Positions 12,106 through 21,112 of a stretch of DNA of 64,000 nucleotides are shown one piece after another. Origin of the DNA: Deinococcus depolymerans. GTDB taxonomy: Bacteria > Deinococcota > Deinococci > Deinococcales > Deinococcaceae. The notes under the pieces were generated by a model. That model worked only from the letters and a program-made list of their open reading frames with translations, searched no databases and was not told where the DNA came from. Within the stretch, counting starts at the first letter, position 1; each line of letters begins with the position of its first letter. The position numbers and the translations under genes are program-made. Where the stretch lies: positions 215,341 through 279,340 of the forward strand of contig NZ_BAAADB010000004.1 of NCBI RefSeq assembly GCF_039522025.1. The letters are read 5' to 3'.

Positions 12106-12605
12106 TCTCCGCCCGGCGTGCCCGGGCCTGGCCGGCCGCGCTGTTCCTGGCCGCGCTGGCGGCCCTGGGCGGTGGAGCGCAGGCGGCCGTCACCTGCCTG
12201 CTGACCGTCACGCCCCTGTCGTTCGGGACGTATGATCCCGCCTGGCCGACCCCCACGACCGGCAGCGCGTCCCTGGGCCTGTCGTGCCGGGCGTCCCAGG
12301 TCACCGATCCGCTGAGCGTTCCGTTCCGGGTCTCGCTCGGTTCCGGTCAGCAGGGCAGTTACGCCGCGCAGGCCCTGCGGGGCAACGTGTCCGGCACGCT
12401 GAACTACCAGCTGTTCACCCCGCTGGGCGCCCGCTGGGGCGACGGGAGTGCCGGGACATCCACCGTGACGGGCACCGTCCTGCTGCCGGTCACGCTGGGA
12501 ACGCTGGGCAGCGCGGTCCTGACGGTCAACGGCGTGGTCCCGGCCGGACAGCGGGTTTTTGCCGGGACGTACAGCGACACCGTGACCGTCACCGTCGAGT
12601 TCTGA
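12096..12605 (+). CDS. SCPU-domain protein, likely pilus tip adhesin
   Basis: A 169-residue protein with a signal peptide (AWPAALFLAALAALGGGAQA) and an SCPU domain: Cys in VTCLLTVTPLSFGTYD, second Cys in LGLSCRAS, and the terminal strand YSDTVTVTVEF. The GTG start at 12096 is chosen because GGCGGAGG lies just upstream and it gives a clean signal peptide. It overlaps the usher end by 10 bp. Being encoded last, after the usher, it resembles the position of the Csu tip adhesin CsuE, though CsuE is normally two-domain and longer. Confidence 0.82.
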   Translation: MPLISARRARAWPAALFLAALAALGGGAQAAVTCLLTVTPLSFGTYDPAWPTPTTGSASLGLSCRASQVTDPLSVPFRVSLGSGQQGSYAAQALRGNVSGTLNYQLFTPLGARWGDGSAGTSTVTGTVLLPVTLGTLGSAVLTVNGVVPAGQRVFAGTYSDTVTVTVEF

Positions 12606-12737
12606 TCCGGACAGCCGTCTGTCCCGCCCTCCAGGAACACCACCGATCTGTCAACTCCACGTCCGGAACCCGCCCAGCTCCCACTCGCTTCGCTCGGATT
12701 GAACGGTCTTGGTCAACCGTTCAACCGGAGGCCGTAT
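12604..12737 (-). repeat. Structured intergenic repeat, copy 2 (diverged, reversed)
   Basis: This is a reversed copy filling the whole gap between the pilus operon and the convergent permease. The blocks CAACTCCACGTCCGGAACC and CTCCCACTCGCTTCGCTCGG are preserved, and the outer 30 bp are diverged. Its right end GTAT runs into TCA, so the permease stop codon TGA is formed at the repeat boundary. Confidence 0.85.
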
Positions 12738-14146
12738 CAGTCGTGCCCGACAGGTCTGACCTCGTGCGTGAGCGTGTCGGCCTGTCCGCGTTTGAACAGG
12801 GCGCCCAGCACCAGGTACGCGACCGGCGCGGAGGCCAGCAGCGCCCCGGCCAGCCCCAGGAAGGACGGGCCGGAGTCCAGGACCGTGCCCCGGACGGCCA
12901 GAACGATGATGAAGGTGGGGAGCAGCGCGACGAGCAGCACGCCGGGCAGGCCGCCGGGCACCCGGAAGGGACGCGGCATGTCCGGCGCCTTGACACGCAG
13001 GACGATCAGCGCCGCGAACTGCAGGATCAGGGACACGCCGTACAGCAGCACCGTCGTGACGGCCAGCGTCTGGAACGGCCCGACGACCAGCAGGGCGTAG
13101 ATGACGGCGCTGAGGATCACGGCCCGGAAGGGCGTGCCGTACTGCGGGTGCCGCTCGATGTAGCGGGCGGGCAGGTAGCGGTCGGCGGCGAACACGAACG
13201 GCAGGCGGGAGTTCGAGAGGATCATGGCGTTGAACAGGCCCATGGCGCAGAACATGCCGCCCAGCGCCACCCAGATGCCCAGCCAGCGGCCGCCGATGGC
13301 GCTGGCGAGTTCCGGGAAGGAGACGGTGTCGCCCCACTTGGCGTAGTCCACGCCGGCGCTCAGGCCGGCCACGACCGGCAGCAGGTACCCCAGGATCACC
13401 AGCGGAACGGCGATCAGCATCGCCTTCGGAATGACCTTCAGGGGGTTCTTGATCTCCTCGAGGATGGTGCTGATACCGTCCCAGCCGAGGTAGTTGTACA
13501 TGACGATGAACAGCCCCAGGCCGAAGGCGCCGGTGACGCCGGTGTCGGGCGGCGTGAGAGGCTGCCAGAAGGGCGCGGGGTTTTGCAGCCAGCGGATCAG
13601 GGCAATGACGATCATGATGATGAACGGCACGAACACCATCGCGGCGAACACCTTGCTGGAGTCCCCGACGGCCTTCGCGCCGCGAATGTTGATCCAGGCG
13701 AAGACGGCGATCAGCGCGGCGGCGACCAGCCAGCGGGCGACCGGGTACACGTCGAGCAGGTCCATCCCGAACGCGAGTTTCAGGAAGGAACTGCTGTAGT
13801 CGGTGAACAGCGCGGCGAAACTCGCGGCGACGACCATGCCGTACAGCCACGCGGTCCAGCCCTGCACGAAGCCCCAGAAGCGGCCCAGGGCGCGTTTGAC
13901 CCACACGTAGTAGCCGCCCTCGACGGGCATGGCGGTGGCGAGTTCCGTGACCATCAGCACGGTCGGGATGCTCCAGATGAAGGGGGTCAGCAGGACCAGG
14001 ATCAGGGCCATGCCGGGCGCGCTGGAACCCACGAGGCTCTCGATGCCGAAGGCGCCGCCGGCCACCGTGAAGTAGATGACCATGACGACGCCCCACAGAC
14101 CGAGTTTCGAGGGTGCGGGCGCGGCGGGCGGTGCGGATACGGTCAT
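12737..14146 (-). CDS. APC family amino-acid permease
   Basis: A 469-residue inner-membrane transporter of the amino acid-polyamine-organocation family with about 12 hydrophobic helices. The first helix carries the unwound motif GGAFGIESLVGS, typical of APC substrate sites. The loop ILEEIKNPLKVIPKA matches the cytosolic signature (EE..NP...P.A). It lies divergent from a PucR regulator and beside a GABA catabolic operon, so uptake of GABA or a related amine is the likely job. The last codon is followed by a TGA supplied by the repeat at 12604-12737. Confidence 0.88.
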   Translation of the reverse strand: MTVSAPPAAPAPSKLGLWGVVMVIYFTVAGGAFGIESLVGSSAPGMALILVLLTPFIWSIPTVLMVTELATAMPVEGGYYVWVKRALGRFWGFVQGWTAWLYGMVVAASFAALFTDYSSSFLKLAFGMDLLDVYPVARWLVAAALIAVFAWINIRGAKAVGDSSKVFAAMVFVPFIIMIVIALIRWLQNPAPFWQPLTPPDTGVTGAFGLGLFIVMYNYLGWDGISTILEEIKNPLKVIPKAMLIAVPLVILGYLLPVVAGLSAGVDYAKWGDTVSFPELASAIGGRWLGIWVALGGMFCAMGLFNAMILSNSRLPFVFAADRYLPARYIERHPQYGTPFRAVILSAVIYALLVVGPFQTLAVTTVLLYGVSLILQFAALIVLRVKAPDMPRPFRVPGGLPGVLLVALLPTFIIVLAVRGTVLDSGPSFLGLAGALLASAPVAYLVLGALFKRGQADTLTHEVRPVGHD

Positions 14147-14286
14147 GGGAACCTCGCGGGGGGAGCGTGGGAAGCAGGGCAGGGGGGCGGCCGGGTTGGA
14201 GTGTCACGCAGCGTACGGGGCGGCCGCGCCGCTGCCTTTGGACATTCCCCCCAGCAATTGCCTGTTTTCCCTGGAGGTCTTGCACC

Positions 14287-15882
14287 ATGGCAAGCGCTAG
14301 GGTGAGGCATGAACACTTTCGACCGGGGGTCCGCGTGCGCGTGACCGAGGCCCTGAACCTGCCGTCCCTGGGCACGGCGCGCCGGGTCGGCCAGGGGGAC
14401 CTGAACCGCGTGGTGGGCGTGGCGCACGTGGTGGACGTGCCGGACACCGCCCGGTGGGTGACGCCGGGAACGTTCCTGCTGTCGACCGGTCTGTCCTGGC
14501 CGCGTGACGCGCAGGAACTCGCGGCGTTCGGGGAGGGGCTCGCGGCGTGCGAGCCGGCGGCCGTGGTGCTGGCCACCCCGCATTTCTTCACGGCGTTCCC
14601 GCCGCAGGTGGCGGCGGCGCTCGCGGCGCGCGGCATTCCGGCGCTGGAACTGCCGTACGAGGTGCCGTTCGCGCAGGTGGTGCAGGAGATCCACGCGCAC
14701 GTCCTTCAGGAGCAGGCGGACGTGCTGCGGCGCAGCGAGCGCATTCACCGCGCCCTGACCCGCGCGGCCCTGAGCGGGAACCTGTCGGACGTGGCGCACA
14801 CCCTGGCCGAGGGGCTGGGCCGGCACGCGGTGGTCCTGGGGCGTGACGGACTGCCGCTCACGCCAGGACCGGCGCCGGACGGGGGGGCGGCGGCGGCGGC
14901 GCTGGCGCGACCCGGAAGCCATCCGCGCGAGCTGGCCGGCGGGACGCTGGTGCCGGTGGTCCTGCGCGGAGGGCGTGAGGGGGGCGTGTGGGTGTCCGGA
15001 CCAGCGGGGCGCGGGGACGCCCACCCGGGTGGGAGCGTGCCCGGCGCGGCGCAGGAACTGGCGGTCCGGGCGGCCGAGCACGCCGCGACCGTGGCGGGCC
15101 TGCTGCTGCTGGCGCAGCATGACGCCGAGGTGCGGGAGGCGCGGCTGGGGTACGCCTTCGTGGACACGGTGCTGGAGGGGCGGTTCACGGACGATCCGAC
15201 CGCGCAGGAACGCGCCGCGCGGCTGGGCTTCGATCCGGACGGCGAGTACGCCGTGGGCCTGCTGGTCCTGCGTGACCCCCTGCCGCTCACGGCCGAGGGC
15301 TTCGCGGGCCGCGAGCGGGCGGCGCAGGCGTTGCGGCAGGTGCTCGGGTCGCTGGGCACGGCGCCGCTGGTCAGCGTGACCCTGAACACCGTGTGGTTCC
15401 TGCTGCCGGCCCGGCTGAGTCCGGAGCGGGTGTGGGCGCGGCTGGGCTGGCCGGCCGGGCCGCAGGCGCCCGGCGGAATGGTGTACAGCCGGGTGCGGCG
15501 CGGCGCGGCCGGCGTGGCCGAGGGGCGCGCAGAGACGCTGACGCTGGCCGCGCACGCCAGGCCGGGCCAGCTGCGGTCGTATGCGGAGGTGCTGGTGCCG
15601 CGCGCCCTGAGCGGTGACCGGGCCGCGCAGGCGGACCTGACGGGTCAGCTGCTGGGTCCGCTGGCAGCCGTGCGGGGCGGGCGGGAGTTGCGGCGCACGG
15701 TCGAGGCGCTGTGCGCCACCGCGTTCTCGCAGGTGGAGACGGCCGCGCGGCTGGGCATTCACGCGAACACGCTGCGTTACCGCATGGAACGGATCGAGGC
15801 GCTGACCGGGCGACCGCTGGCGCTGCCGGAGACCCGCAGCCTGTGGTGGCTGGCGCTGCAGCTCGAGCACCTGCAGACCTGA
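14287..15882 (+). CDS. PucR family transcriptional regulator
   Basis: A 531-residue activator-type regulator. The N-terminal PucR domain starts at VTEALNLPSLGTARRVGQG, followed by a GGDEF-like middle and a C-terminal helix-turn-helix (AFSQVETAARLGIHANTLRY, near residues 485-505). PucR proteins control purine, amine or amino-acid catabolic genes. ATG 14287 is used because GGAGG lies 9 nt upstream; a GTG at 14335 closer to the domain is an alternative. It lies divergent from the permease and directly upstream of the GABA-type operon, which it probably controls. Confidence 0.85.
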   Translation: MASARVRHEHFRPGVRVRVTEALNLPSLGTARRVGQGDLNRVVGVAHVVDVPDTARWVTPGTFLLSTGLSWPRDAQELAAFGEGLAACEPAAVVLATPHFFTAFPPQVAAALAARGIPALELPYEVPFAQVVQEIHAHVLQEQADVLRRSERIHRALTRAALSGNLSDVAHTLAEGLGRHAVVLGRDGLPLTPGPAPDGGAAAAALARPGSHPRELAGGTLVPVVLRGGREGGVWVSGPAGRGDAHPGGSVPGAAQELAVRAAEHAATVAGLLLLAQHDAEVREARLGYAFVDTVLEGRFTDDPTAQERAARLGFDPDGEYAVGLLVLRDPLPLTAEGFAGRERAAQALRQVLGSLGTAPLVSVTLNTVWFLLPARLSPERVWARLGWPAGPQAPGGMVYSRVRRGAAGVAEGRAETLTLAAHARPGQLRSYAEVLVPRALSGDRAAQADLTGQLLGPLAAVRGGRELRRTVEALCATAFSQVETAARLGIHANTLRYRMERIEALTGRPLALPETRSLWWLALQLEHLQT

Positions 15883-15896
15883 TCCGGCCTGCGGTT

Positions 15897-15942
15897 GTAC
15901 GGACCTCCGGTTGAGCGGGTGACCAGCCCCGTTCGGTCCGGA
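15897..15942 (+). repeat. Structured intergenic repeat, decayed fragment
   Basis: Only the left end is left: GTACGGACCTCCGGTTGAGC followed by a diverged stem. It begins 15 bp after the PucR stop codon. Confidence 0.6.
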
Positions 15943-15961
15943 CCCCGTCCCGCAGGAACGC

Positions 15962-15992
15962 CCTGTTCCTGTGCGTTTCCCACAGGGACAGG
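15962..15992. promoter_or_regulatory. Inverted repeat upstream of gabT
   Basis: Arms CCTGTTCCTGTG (15962-15973) and CACAGGGACAGG (15981-15992) match at 11 of 12 positions around a 7 bp loop. It lies between PucR and gabT and could be a PucR operator or the terminator hairpin of pucR. There is no T-run after it. Confidence 0.45.
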
Positions 15993-16149
15993 GGCGGACG
16001 GCTGTGGGTTTCCTCCGGGGTCCGGGGCGGGTGGGCCCGGTACGCTGACCCCGTCTCTCCTGACCCTGCTCCTGCCGACCCCGCACTGCCCACCCCCTGC
16101 TTCCCGTTCCCGCGGCCGCGCCCGGCGCGCCGTCCCTCAAGGAGACCCC

Positions 16150-17442
16150 ATGACCGTCACCACCCGCACCCAGGAGCTGCTGGCCCTGCGAGCATCGGAA
16201 ATCCCGCGCGGGGTCAGCCTCGCGCATCCCATCGTGGCGGCCCGCGCCGAGGGCGTGCGGCTGTGGGACGTGGAGGGCCGCGAGTACCACGACTGGATCG
16301 GCGGGATCGGCGTGCTGAACGTCGGGCACAATCATCCGGCGGTCGTGGCGGCCGTGCAGGCGCAACTCGCGAACTTCTCGCACACCTGCTTTCAGGTCAC
16401 GGCGTACGAACCGTACCTGCGGCTCGCGCAGGCCCTGAACGCCCGGTTCCCTGGCCGCGGCCGGGCCAAGACGGTGTTCCTGTCGACCGGCGCGGAGGCC
16501 ACCGAGAACGCCGTCAAGATCGCCCGCGCGTACACGGGCCGCCCGGCGGTGATCTCGTTCACGCATTCCTTCCACGGCCGCACCCTGATGGGCATGACCC
16601 TGACCGGCAAGAAGGCGTACTACTCGCAGAACTTCGGTCCGTTCGCGCCCGACGTGTATCACGCGCCCTTTCCGTACGAGTACCGGGGCACCAGCGTCGA
16701 GGCTGCCGTGGAGGGCCTGCGCGAACTGTTCCGCACGGCCGTGGACGCCAGCCGCGTGGCCGCGATCATCCTCGAACCCGTGCTGGGCGAGGGCGGCTTC
16801 CTGCCCGCCCCGGTCGAATTCCTCAGGGCGCTGCGCGGGCTGTGCGACGAGCACGGCATCGTGTTCATCGCCGACGAGATCCAGAGCGGCGTGGGCCGCA
16901 CCGGGCACTTCTGGGCCATCGAGGCGAGCGGCGTGCAGCCGGACCTGCTGACCTTCGCCAAGAGTATCGGCGGGGGCCTGCCCATCAGCGGCGTCACGGG
17001 CCGCGCGGAGATCATGGACGCCCCGCAGACCGGCGGGCTCGGCGGCACGTACGCCGGCAATCCCCTGGCGTGCGCGGCGGGCCTCGCGGTACTGGGCCTG
17101 TTCGAGGACGGCACGCTGCTCGACCACGCCCGGCACGTCGGGGGACGCCTGCACGACGCCTTCACAGCCCTGCAGGCCGAAATCGGCGGCGTCGGCGACG
17201 TGCGCGGCCAGGGCCCCATGATCGCCCTGGAATTCGTGAAAGACCGCGTCAGCCGCGAACCCGACCCCGACCTGGCCACCCGCGTCGTCGAGGAAGCCCG
17301 GTCGCGCGGTCTGCTGCTCCTGAAGGCCGGCATGTACGCCAACGTCATCCGCGTCCTCGTGCCCGTCACCGTCACCGACGACGAACTGGGCGAGGGCCTG
17401 GAGAAATTCACGGGCGCGGTGCGGGCCGCGGCCGGCAGCTGA
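16150..17442 (+). CDS. gabT: 4-aminobutyrate aminotransferase
   Basis: A 430-residue class III PLP aminotransferase closely resembling GabT, which moves the amino group of GABA to 2-oxoglutarate, giving succinate semialdehyde. Landmarks are STGAEATENAVKIA (residues 112-125), the PLP Asp242 in IADEIQSGVGRTG, the Schiff-base Lys271 in TFAKSIGGG, and the GLGGTYAGNPLACAA segment shared with E. coli GabT. The ATG at 16150 follows AAGGAG; the in-frame open stretch upstream lacks family sequence. It heads the operon that ends with gabD. Confidence 0.88.
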   Translation: MTVTTRTQELLALRASEIPRGVSLAHPIVAARAEGVRLWDVEGREYHDWIGGIGVLNVGHNHPAVVAAVQAQLANFSHTCFQVTAYEPYLRLAQALNARFPGRGRAKTVFLSTGAEATENAVKIARAYTGRPAVISFTHSFHGRTLMGMTLTGKKAYYSQNFGPFAPDVYHAPFPYEYRGTSVEAAVEGLRELFRTAVDASRVAAIILEPVLGEGGFLPAPVEFLRALRGLCDEHGIVFIADEIQSGVGRTGHFWAIEASGVQPDLLTFAKSIGGGLPISGVTGRAEIMDAPQTGGLGGTYAGNPLACAAGLAVLGLFEDGTLLDHARHVGGRLHDAFTALQAEIGGVGDVRGQGPMIALEFVKDRVSREPDPDLATRVVEEARSRGLLLLKAGMYANVIRVLVPVTVTDDELGEGLEKFTGAVRAAAGS

Positions 17443-17507
17443 GGCGCGCGAGACCCTGCACCTCCCCGCCCTGTCCCTTCCCCCTCACCCCAGTCAAGGA
17501 GTTCCCC

Positions 17508-18869
17508 ATGCCGTACATCAAGCTGAACACGCCCATTCCCGGCCCGCAGTCCGTCGCCCTCCAGCAACGCCGCGCCGACGCCGTGTCGAGGGGACTCGGG
17601 CAGGCGAACGCCGTGGCGGTGGCGTCCGCGCAGGGCTCGCTGGTCAAGGACGTGGACGGCAACACCTTCATCGACCTGGCCTGCGGGATCGGCATGATGG
17701 CGGTCGGGCACAACCACCCGCGGGTGGTGCAGGCGCTGCATAACCAGGTGGCGCAGGCGGTCCACCCGGGGGCGCTGGTCGTGAACTTCGAGGGCTACCC
17801 GGCGCTGGCCGAACGCCTGAACGCGCTGACGCCGGGCGACTTCCCGAAGAAGACGCTGCTGGCGAACGGCGGGGCGGAGGCCGTGGAGAACGCCGTGAAG
17901 ATCGCCCGCGCCTACACGGGCCGCGCCGGGATCATCGTGTTCGAGGGCGCGTACCACGGGCGCACGAACCTGACGATGTCCATGACCAGCAAGTACGGGC
18001 TGTTCAAGAAGGGCTTCGGGCCGTTCGCGAGCGAGGTGTACCGCCTGCCCTTCCCGAACCCGTACCGCCCGCCGGCCGGCATGGACGCGGAAGGCTGGAC
18101 CGACTGGTGCTGCTGGAACCTGGAGAACGCCCTGGTCGCGCAGATCGACGGCTCGGCCCTGGCCTGCATCGTGATCGAGCCGGTGATGGGCGAGGGTGGG
18201 TTCATTCCCACGCCCGCGCGGTTCCTGCGGAAGATCCGCGAGATCTGCGACCGGACGGGCGCCGTCATGATCGCCGACGAGATCCAGAGCGGCAGCGGCC
18301 GCACCGGGAAGATGTACGCCATCGAGCACTCGGGCGTGATCCCGGACCTGGTCATCACCGCCAAGAGCCTGGGGGCGGGCGTGCCCGTGAGTGCCGTCAC
18401 GGGCCGCGCGGAGATCATGGACGCCCCGCACCTGGGCGGGATCGGCAGCACGTACGGCGGCAGCCCGCTGGCCTGCGCGGCGGCGCTGGCGGTGCTGGAC
18501 GTGCTGCACGAGCCCGGCTTCATGGACAACGCCAGGACCGTGGAGCGCGTGGTACGCGAGGTCTGGGAGCCGCTGCGCGGCGAGCTGCCCATCGGGGACA
18601 TCCGCGGGATCGGCGCGATGATGGTCGTGGAATTCGTGAAGGACGCCGGGACGAAGGAACCGTGGATGGAGGTCATCGCGAACGCGGTGCCGCTGGCCGT
18701 GAAGCGGGGCGTGCTGCTGATCCGCGCGGGGCTGTACTCCAACTGCATCCGCTTCCTGCCGGCGCTGGACATCCCGGAGGACATGCTGCGCGAGGCGCTG
18801 AGCGCCGTGGCGGACGCCGTGCGCGAGGCGTACGCGGCGCTGCGCGAACCGGAGGCCGTGACCGCGTGA
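17508..18869 (+). CDS. Second class III aminotransferase (GabT-like)
   Basis: A 453-residue PLP aminotransferase with the same fold as the preceding gene. It has ANGGAEAVENAVKIA (residues 119-133), Asp257 in IADEIQSGSGRTG and Lys286 in ITAKSLGAGVP. It has an insertion around residues 180-210 (FPNPYRPPAGMDAEGWTDW) that GabT proper lacks. That suggests a different amine substrate, for example another omega-amino acid or a diamine. It starts 65 bp after gabT, and its stop overlaps the GNAT gene start by 4 bp. Confidence 0.87.
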   Translation: MPYIKLNTPIPGPQSVALQQRRADAVSRGLGQANAVAVASAQGSLVKDVDGNTFIDLACGIGMMAVGHNHPRVVQALHNQVAQAVHPGALVVNFEGYPALAERLNALTPGDFPKKTLLANGGAEAVENAVKIARAYTGRAGIIVFEGAYHGRTNLTMSMTSKYGLFKKGFGPFASEVYRLPFPNPYRPPAGMDAEGWTDWCCWNLENALVAQIDGSALACIVIEPVMGEGGFIPTPARFLRKIREICDRTGAVMIADEIQSGSGRTGKMYAIEHSGVIPDLVITAKSLGAGVPVSAVTGRAEIMDAPHLGGIGSTYGGSPLACAAALAVLDVLHEPGFMDNARTVERVVREVWEPLRGELPIGDIRGIGAMMVVEFVKDAGTKEPWMEVIANAVPLAVKRGVLLIRAGLYSNCIRFLPALDIPEDMLREALSAVADAVREAYAALREPEAVTA

Positions 18870-19564
18870 TCGGCCAGACCCGTCCGGCAGGCCGGAGCTT
18901 CCGGGACCGCGCGGTGCTGGCCGCCCGCGCGGACGGCCGCTACGTGGTCGTGCAGGCCCGCGCGGACGACACCCCGGCGCTGGAGGCCGTGCAGCGCGCC
19001 TGCTTCCCGGACCTCTCGGAGGACGAGATCGCCACGGAGGCGCACTTCCGGTCGCATCAGGCGCACTTCCCGGAGGGGCAGCTGGCGGTGCTGGACGTCG
19101 AGACAGGCGAACTCGTGGCCTCCAGCAGCGACCTGCGCATGAACGTGGATTTCGCGCACTACGCGCACCCGTACCTGCAGGAAACCGGGAACAACCTGTT
19201 CACCACGCACGACCCGCACGGCGAGTGGCTGTACGGCGCGGACATCGGCGTGCACCCCGGCTGCCGGGGGCAGGGCCTCGCCACGCTGCTGTACGGCGCG
19301 CGGCATGACCTGATCCGCCGGCTGAACCTGCGCGGGCACGTCGCCGGGGCCATGCCCAAGGGCTACGGGCGGGTCGCGGCTGACCTGAGCATCGAGCAGT
19401 ACGTGATGGCAGTCATCCGCGGCGAACTCGCGGACCCGGTGCTGAGCGTGCAGCTCAGACGCGGGTACGGCGTGTGGGGCGTCATCCCGGACTACCTGGA
19501 AGACGACTCGTGCCGGAACTACGGGGTGTTCATCGTGTGGCGCAACCGGGAGTACCGTCCATGA
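18866..19564 (+). CDS. GNAT family N-acetyltransferase
   Basis: A 232-residue acyltransferase. The acetyl-CoA binding motif A is IGVHPGCRGQGLATLLYGAR (near residues 129-148), matching the R/Q-x-x-G-x-G/A loop. The GTG start overlaps the aminotransferase stop (GTGA) and the stop overlaps the next ATG, so translation is coupled on both sides. It probably acylates or senses an amine related to the pathway. The acceptor is unknown. Confidence 0.83.
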   Translation: MIGQTRPAGRSFRDRAVLAARADGRYVVVQARADDTPALEAVQRACFPDLSEDEIATEAHFRSHQAHFPEGQLAVLDVETGELVASSSDLRMNVDFAHYAHPYLQETGNNLFTTHDPHGEWLYGADIGVHPGCRGQGLATLLYGARHDLIRRLNLRGHVAGAMPKGYGRVAADLSIEQYVMAVIRGELADPVLSVQLRRGYGVWGVIPDYLEDDSCRNYGVFIVWRNREYRP

Positions 19565-21072
19565 GCACGCTGTATCACGGCGGCCCGATCCACCCCTGGG
19601 CGGACGCCCGGCGGGTGGAGGCCCTGCTGGTGCGGGACGGACGCGTGCTGCAGAGCGGCTCCCTGGCCGACCTGGACGGTCCCGGCGTCCGGCGCGTCGA
19701 TCTGGAGGGCGCGAGTGCCTTCCCGGGCTTCACCGACGCGCACGTCCACGTGTGGAAGGTCGGGCAGCTCCGCACGACGTTGCTGGACCTGCGGGACGCG
19801 ACCTCACTGGACGACCTCGCCGCGCGGGTGGCCGAACGGCACGCGCAGCTCCCGCAGGGCGCGTGGCTGTGGGGCCGCGGGTGGAACGAGGCGCGGCTGG
19901 GCGCTCCACCCACGCGCGAACTGCTCGACCGGCTCGCGCCGGGACGGCCGACGCTGCTCACGCGCACCTGCGCGCACATCCACGCGGTCAGCACACCCGC
20001 GCTGGAACGCGCCGGCATCCACCCCGGGACGCCCGCACCGGCCGGCGGTGAGATCGACTACGCGCGCGGGATCCTCACGGAGACCGCGTACGGCCTCGTG
20101 TACGGCGCGATGCCCGCCCCCACCCAGGCGCAGTTCGAGGCGTGGATCCTGGCCGGCCTGACCCACCTGAAGGCGCTGGGCTACACGGCCGCGACGGACC
20201 CGGCGGTCGATCCACCACTGTACGACGCGTACCGGGCGCTGGACGCCGCGGGTCGCCTGCCGATCCGGGTGAACCTGCTGTTCATCCGCCGGCCGGACGG
20301 CGGGGCCGCCACCTACCCGCTGCCGGAGAGGTATCTGTCGCCGATGCTGCGCTGCGACTCGGTGAAGTTCTTCCTGGACGGCGGCCTGAGCGGCGCGACC
20401 GCGGCCGTCAGCGTGCCGTTCCGGGAGACCGGCACGCGCGGCGTGCTGCGCTTCGACACCGCCGAACTGTACGAACTGGCCCGAGAGGCGCACGTGGCGG
20501 GCCTGCGCATCGGCGCGCACGCCATCGGGGACGTGGCCCTGACGCAGCTGCTCGGCGTGTACGCGCGGCTGGCGCGCGAGCATCCCGCAGGGCCGCGGCA
20601 CCGCATCGAGCACTTCGGCCTGCCGGACGCCGGGCACCTGCGCGCCGCGCGTGACCTGAACGTGATCGTGGTGCCGCAGCCGGTGTTCCTGCATGAACTG
20701 CGCGCCAACTACGACCGCTACGTGCCCGGCGAACTGGCCGGGCAGGTGTTCCCGCTGCGGGCCATGTTCGACGCGGGGCTGGACGTGGCGTTCTCGTCGG
20801 ACGGGCCGGTCGTGCGGGAACTGCGGCCCCTCGCCGGGCTGGCGGCGGCGGTGGCCGAGCCGTACGTGCCGGGTCAGGCGGTCACGCTCTCCCAGGCGCT
20901 CGGGGCGTACACGCGGGGCGGCGCGGTCGCGCACGGGGACGATCAGCAGCGCGGGACACTGGACCGCGGGAAGCACGCCGACCTCACTATCATCGGAGGC
21001 GATCTCTTCAGCACCGACCCTCACGCCTGGCCGGACCTCCCGGTCCGCGGGGCCGTCGCCCCGACCGCCTGA
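19561..21072 (+). CDS. Amidohydrolase (YtcJ-like, Amidohydro_3)
   Basis: A 503-residue metal-dependent hydrolase. The metal-binding HVH is at residues 61-63, and further metal/catalytic positions lie in GAHAIGD, RIEHFG and SSDGPV. The beta-sandwich segment at the C-terminus (GTLDRGKHADLTIIGGDLF) is typical of the family. The ATG overlaps the GNAT stop. In an operon for GABA-type catabolism it may free an amino acid from an amide, lactam or N-acyl precursor; that substrate is inference from context. Confidence 0.87.
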   Translation: MSTLYHGGPIHPWADARRVEALLVRDGRVLQSGSLADLDGPGVRRVDLEGASAFPGFTDAHVHVWKVGQLRTTLLDLRDATSLDDLAARVAERHAQLPQGAWLWGRGWNEARLGAPPTRELLDRLAPGRPTLLTRTCAHIHAVSTPALERAGIHPGTPAPAGGEIDYARGILTETAYGLVYGAMPAPTQAQFEAWILAGLTHLKALGYTAATDPAVDPPLYDAYRALDAAGRLPIRVNLLFIRRPDGGAATYPLPERYLSPMLRCDSVKFFLDGGLSGATAAVSVPFRETGTRGVLRFDTAELYELAREAHVAGLRIGAHAIGDVALTQLLGVYARLAREHPAGPRHRIEHFGLPDAGHLRAARDLNVIVVPQPVFLHELRANYDRYVPGELAGQVFPLRAMFDAGLDVAFSSDGPVVRELRPLAGLAAAVAEPYVPGQAVTLSQALGAYTRGGAVAHGDDQQRGTLDRGKHADLTIIGGDLFSTDPHAWPDLPVRGAVAPTA

Positions 21073-21112
21073 TTCCATTCCCTGCCGATTTCTTTCCGCC
21101 CCCGGAGGCCCC

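Noticed and set aside
14143..17154. 1003-codon open frame on the minus strand
   Set aside because: It runs antisense across the PucR and gabT genes, has His/Arg/Gly-rich composition typical of GC-rich shadows and no recognisable domain.
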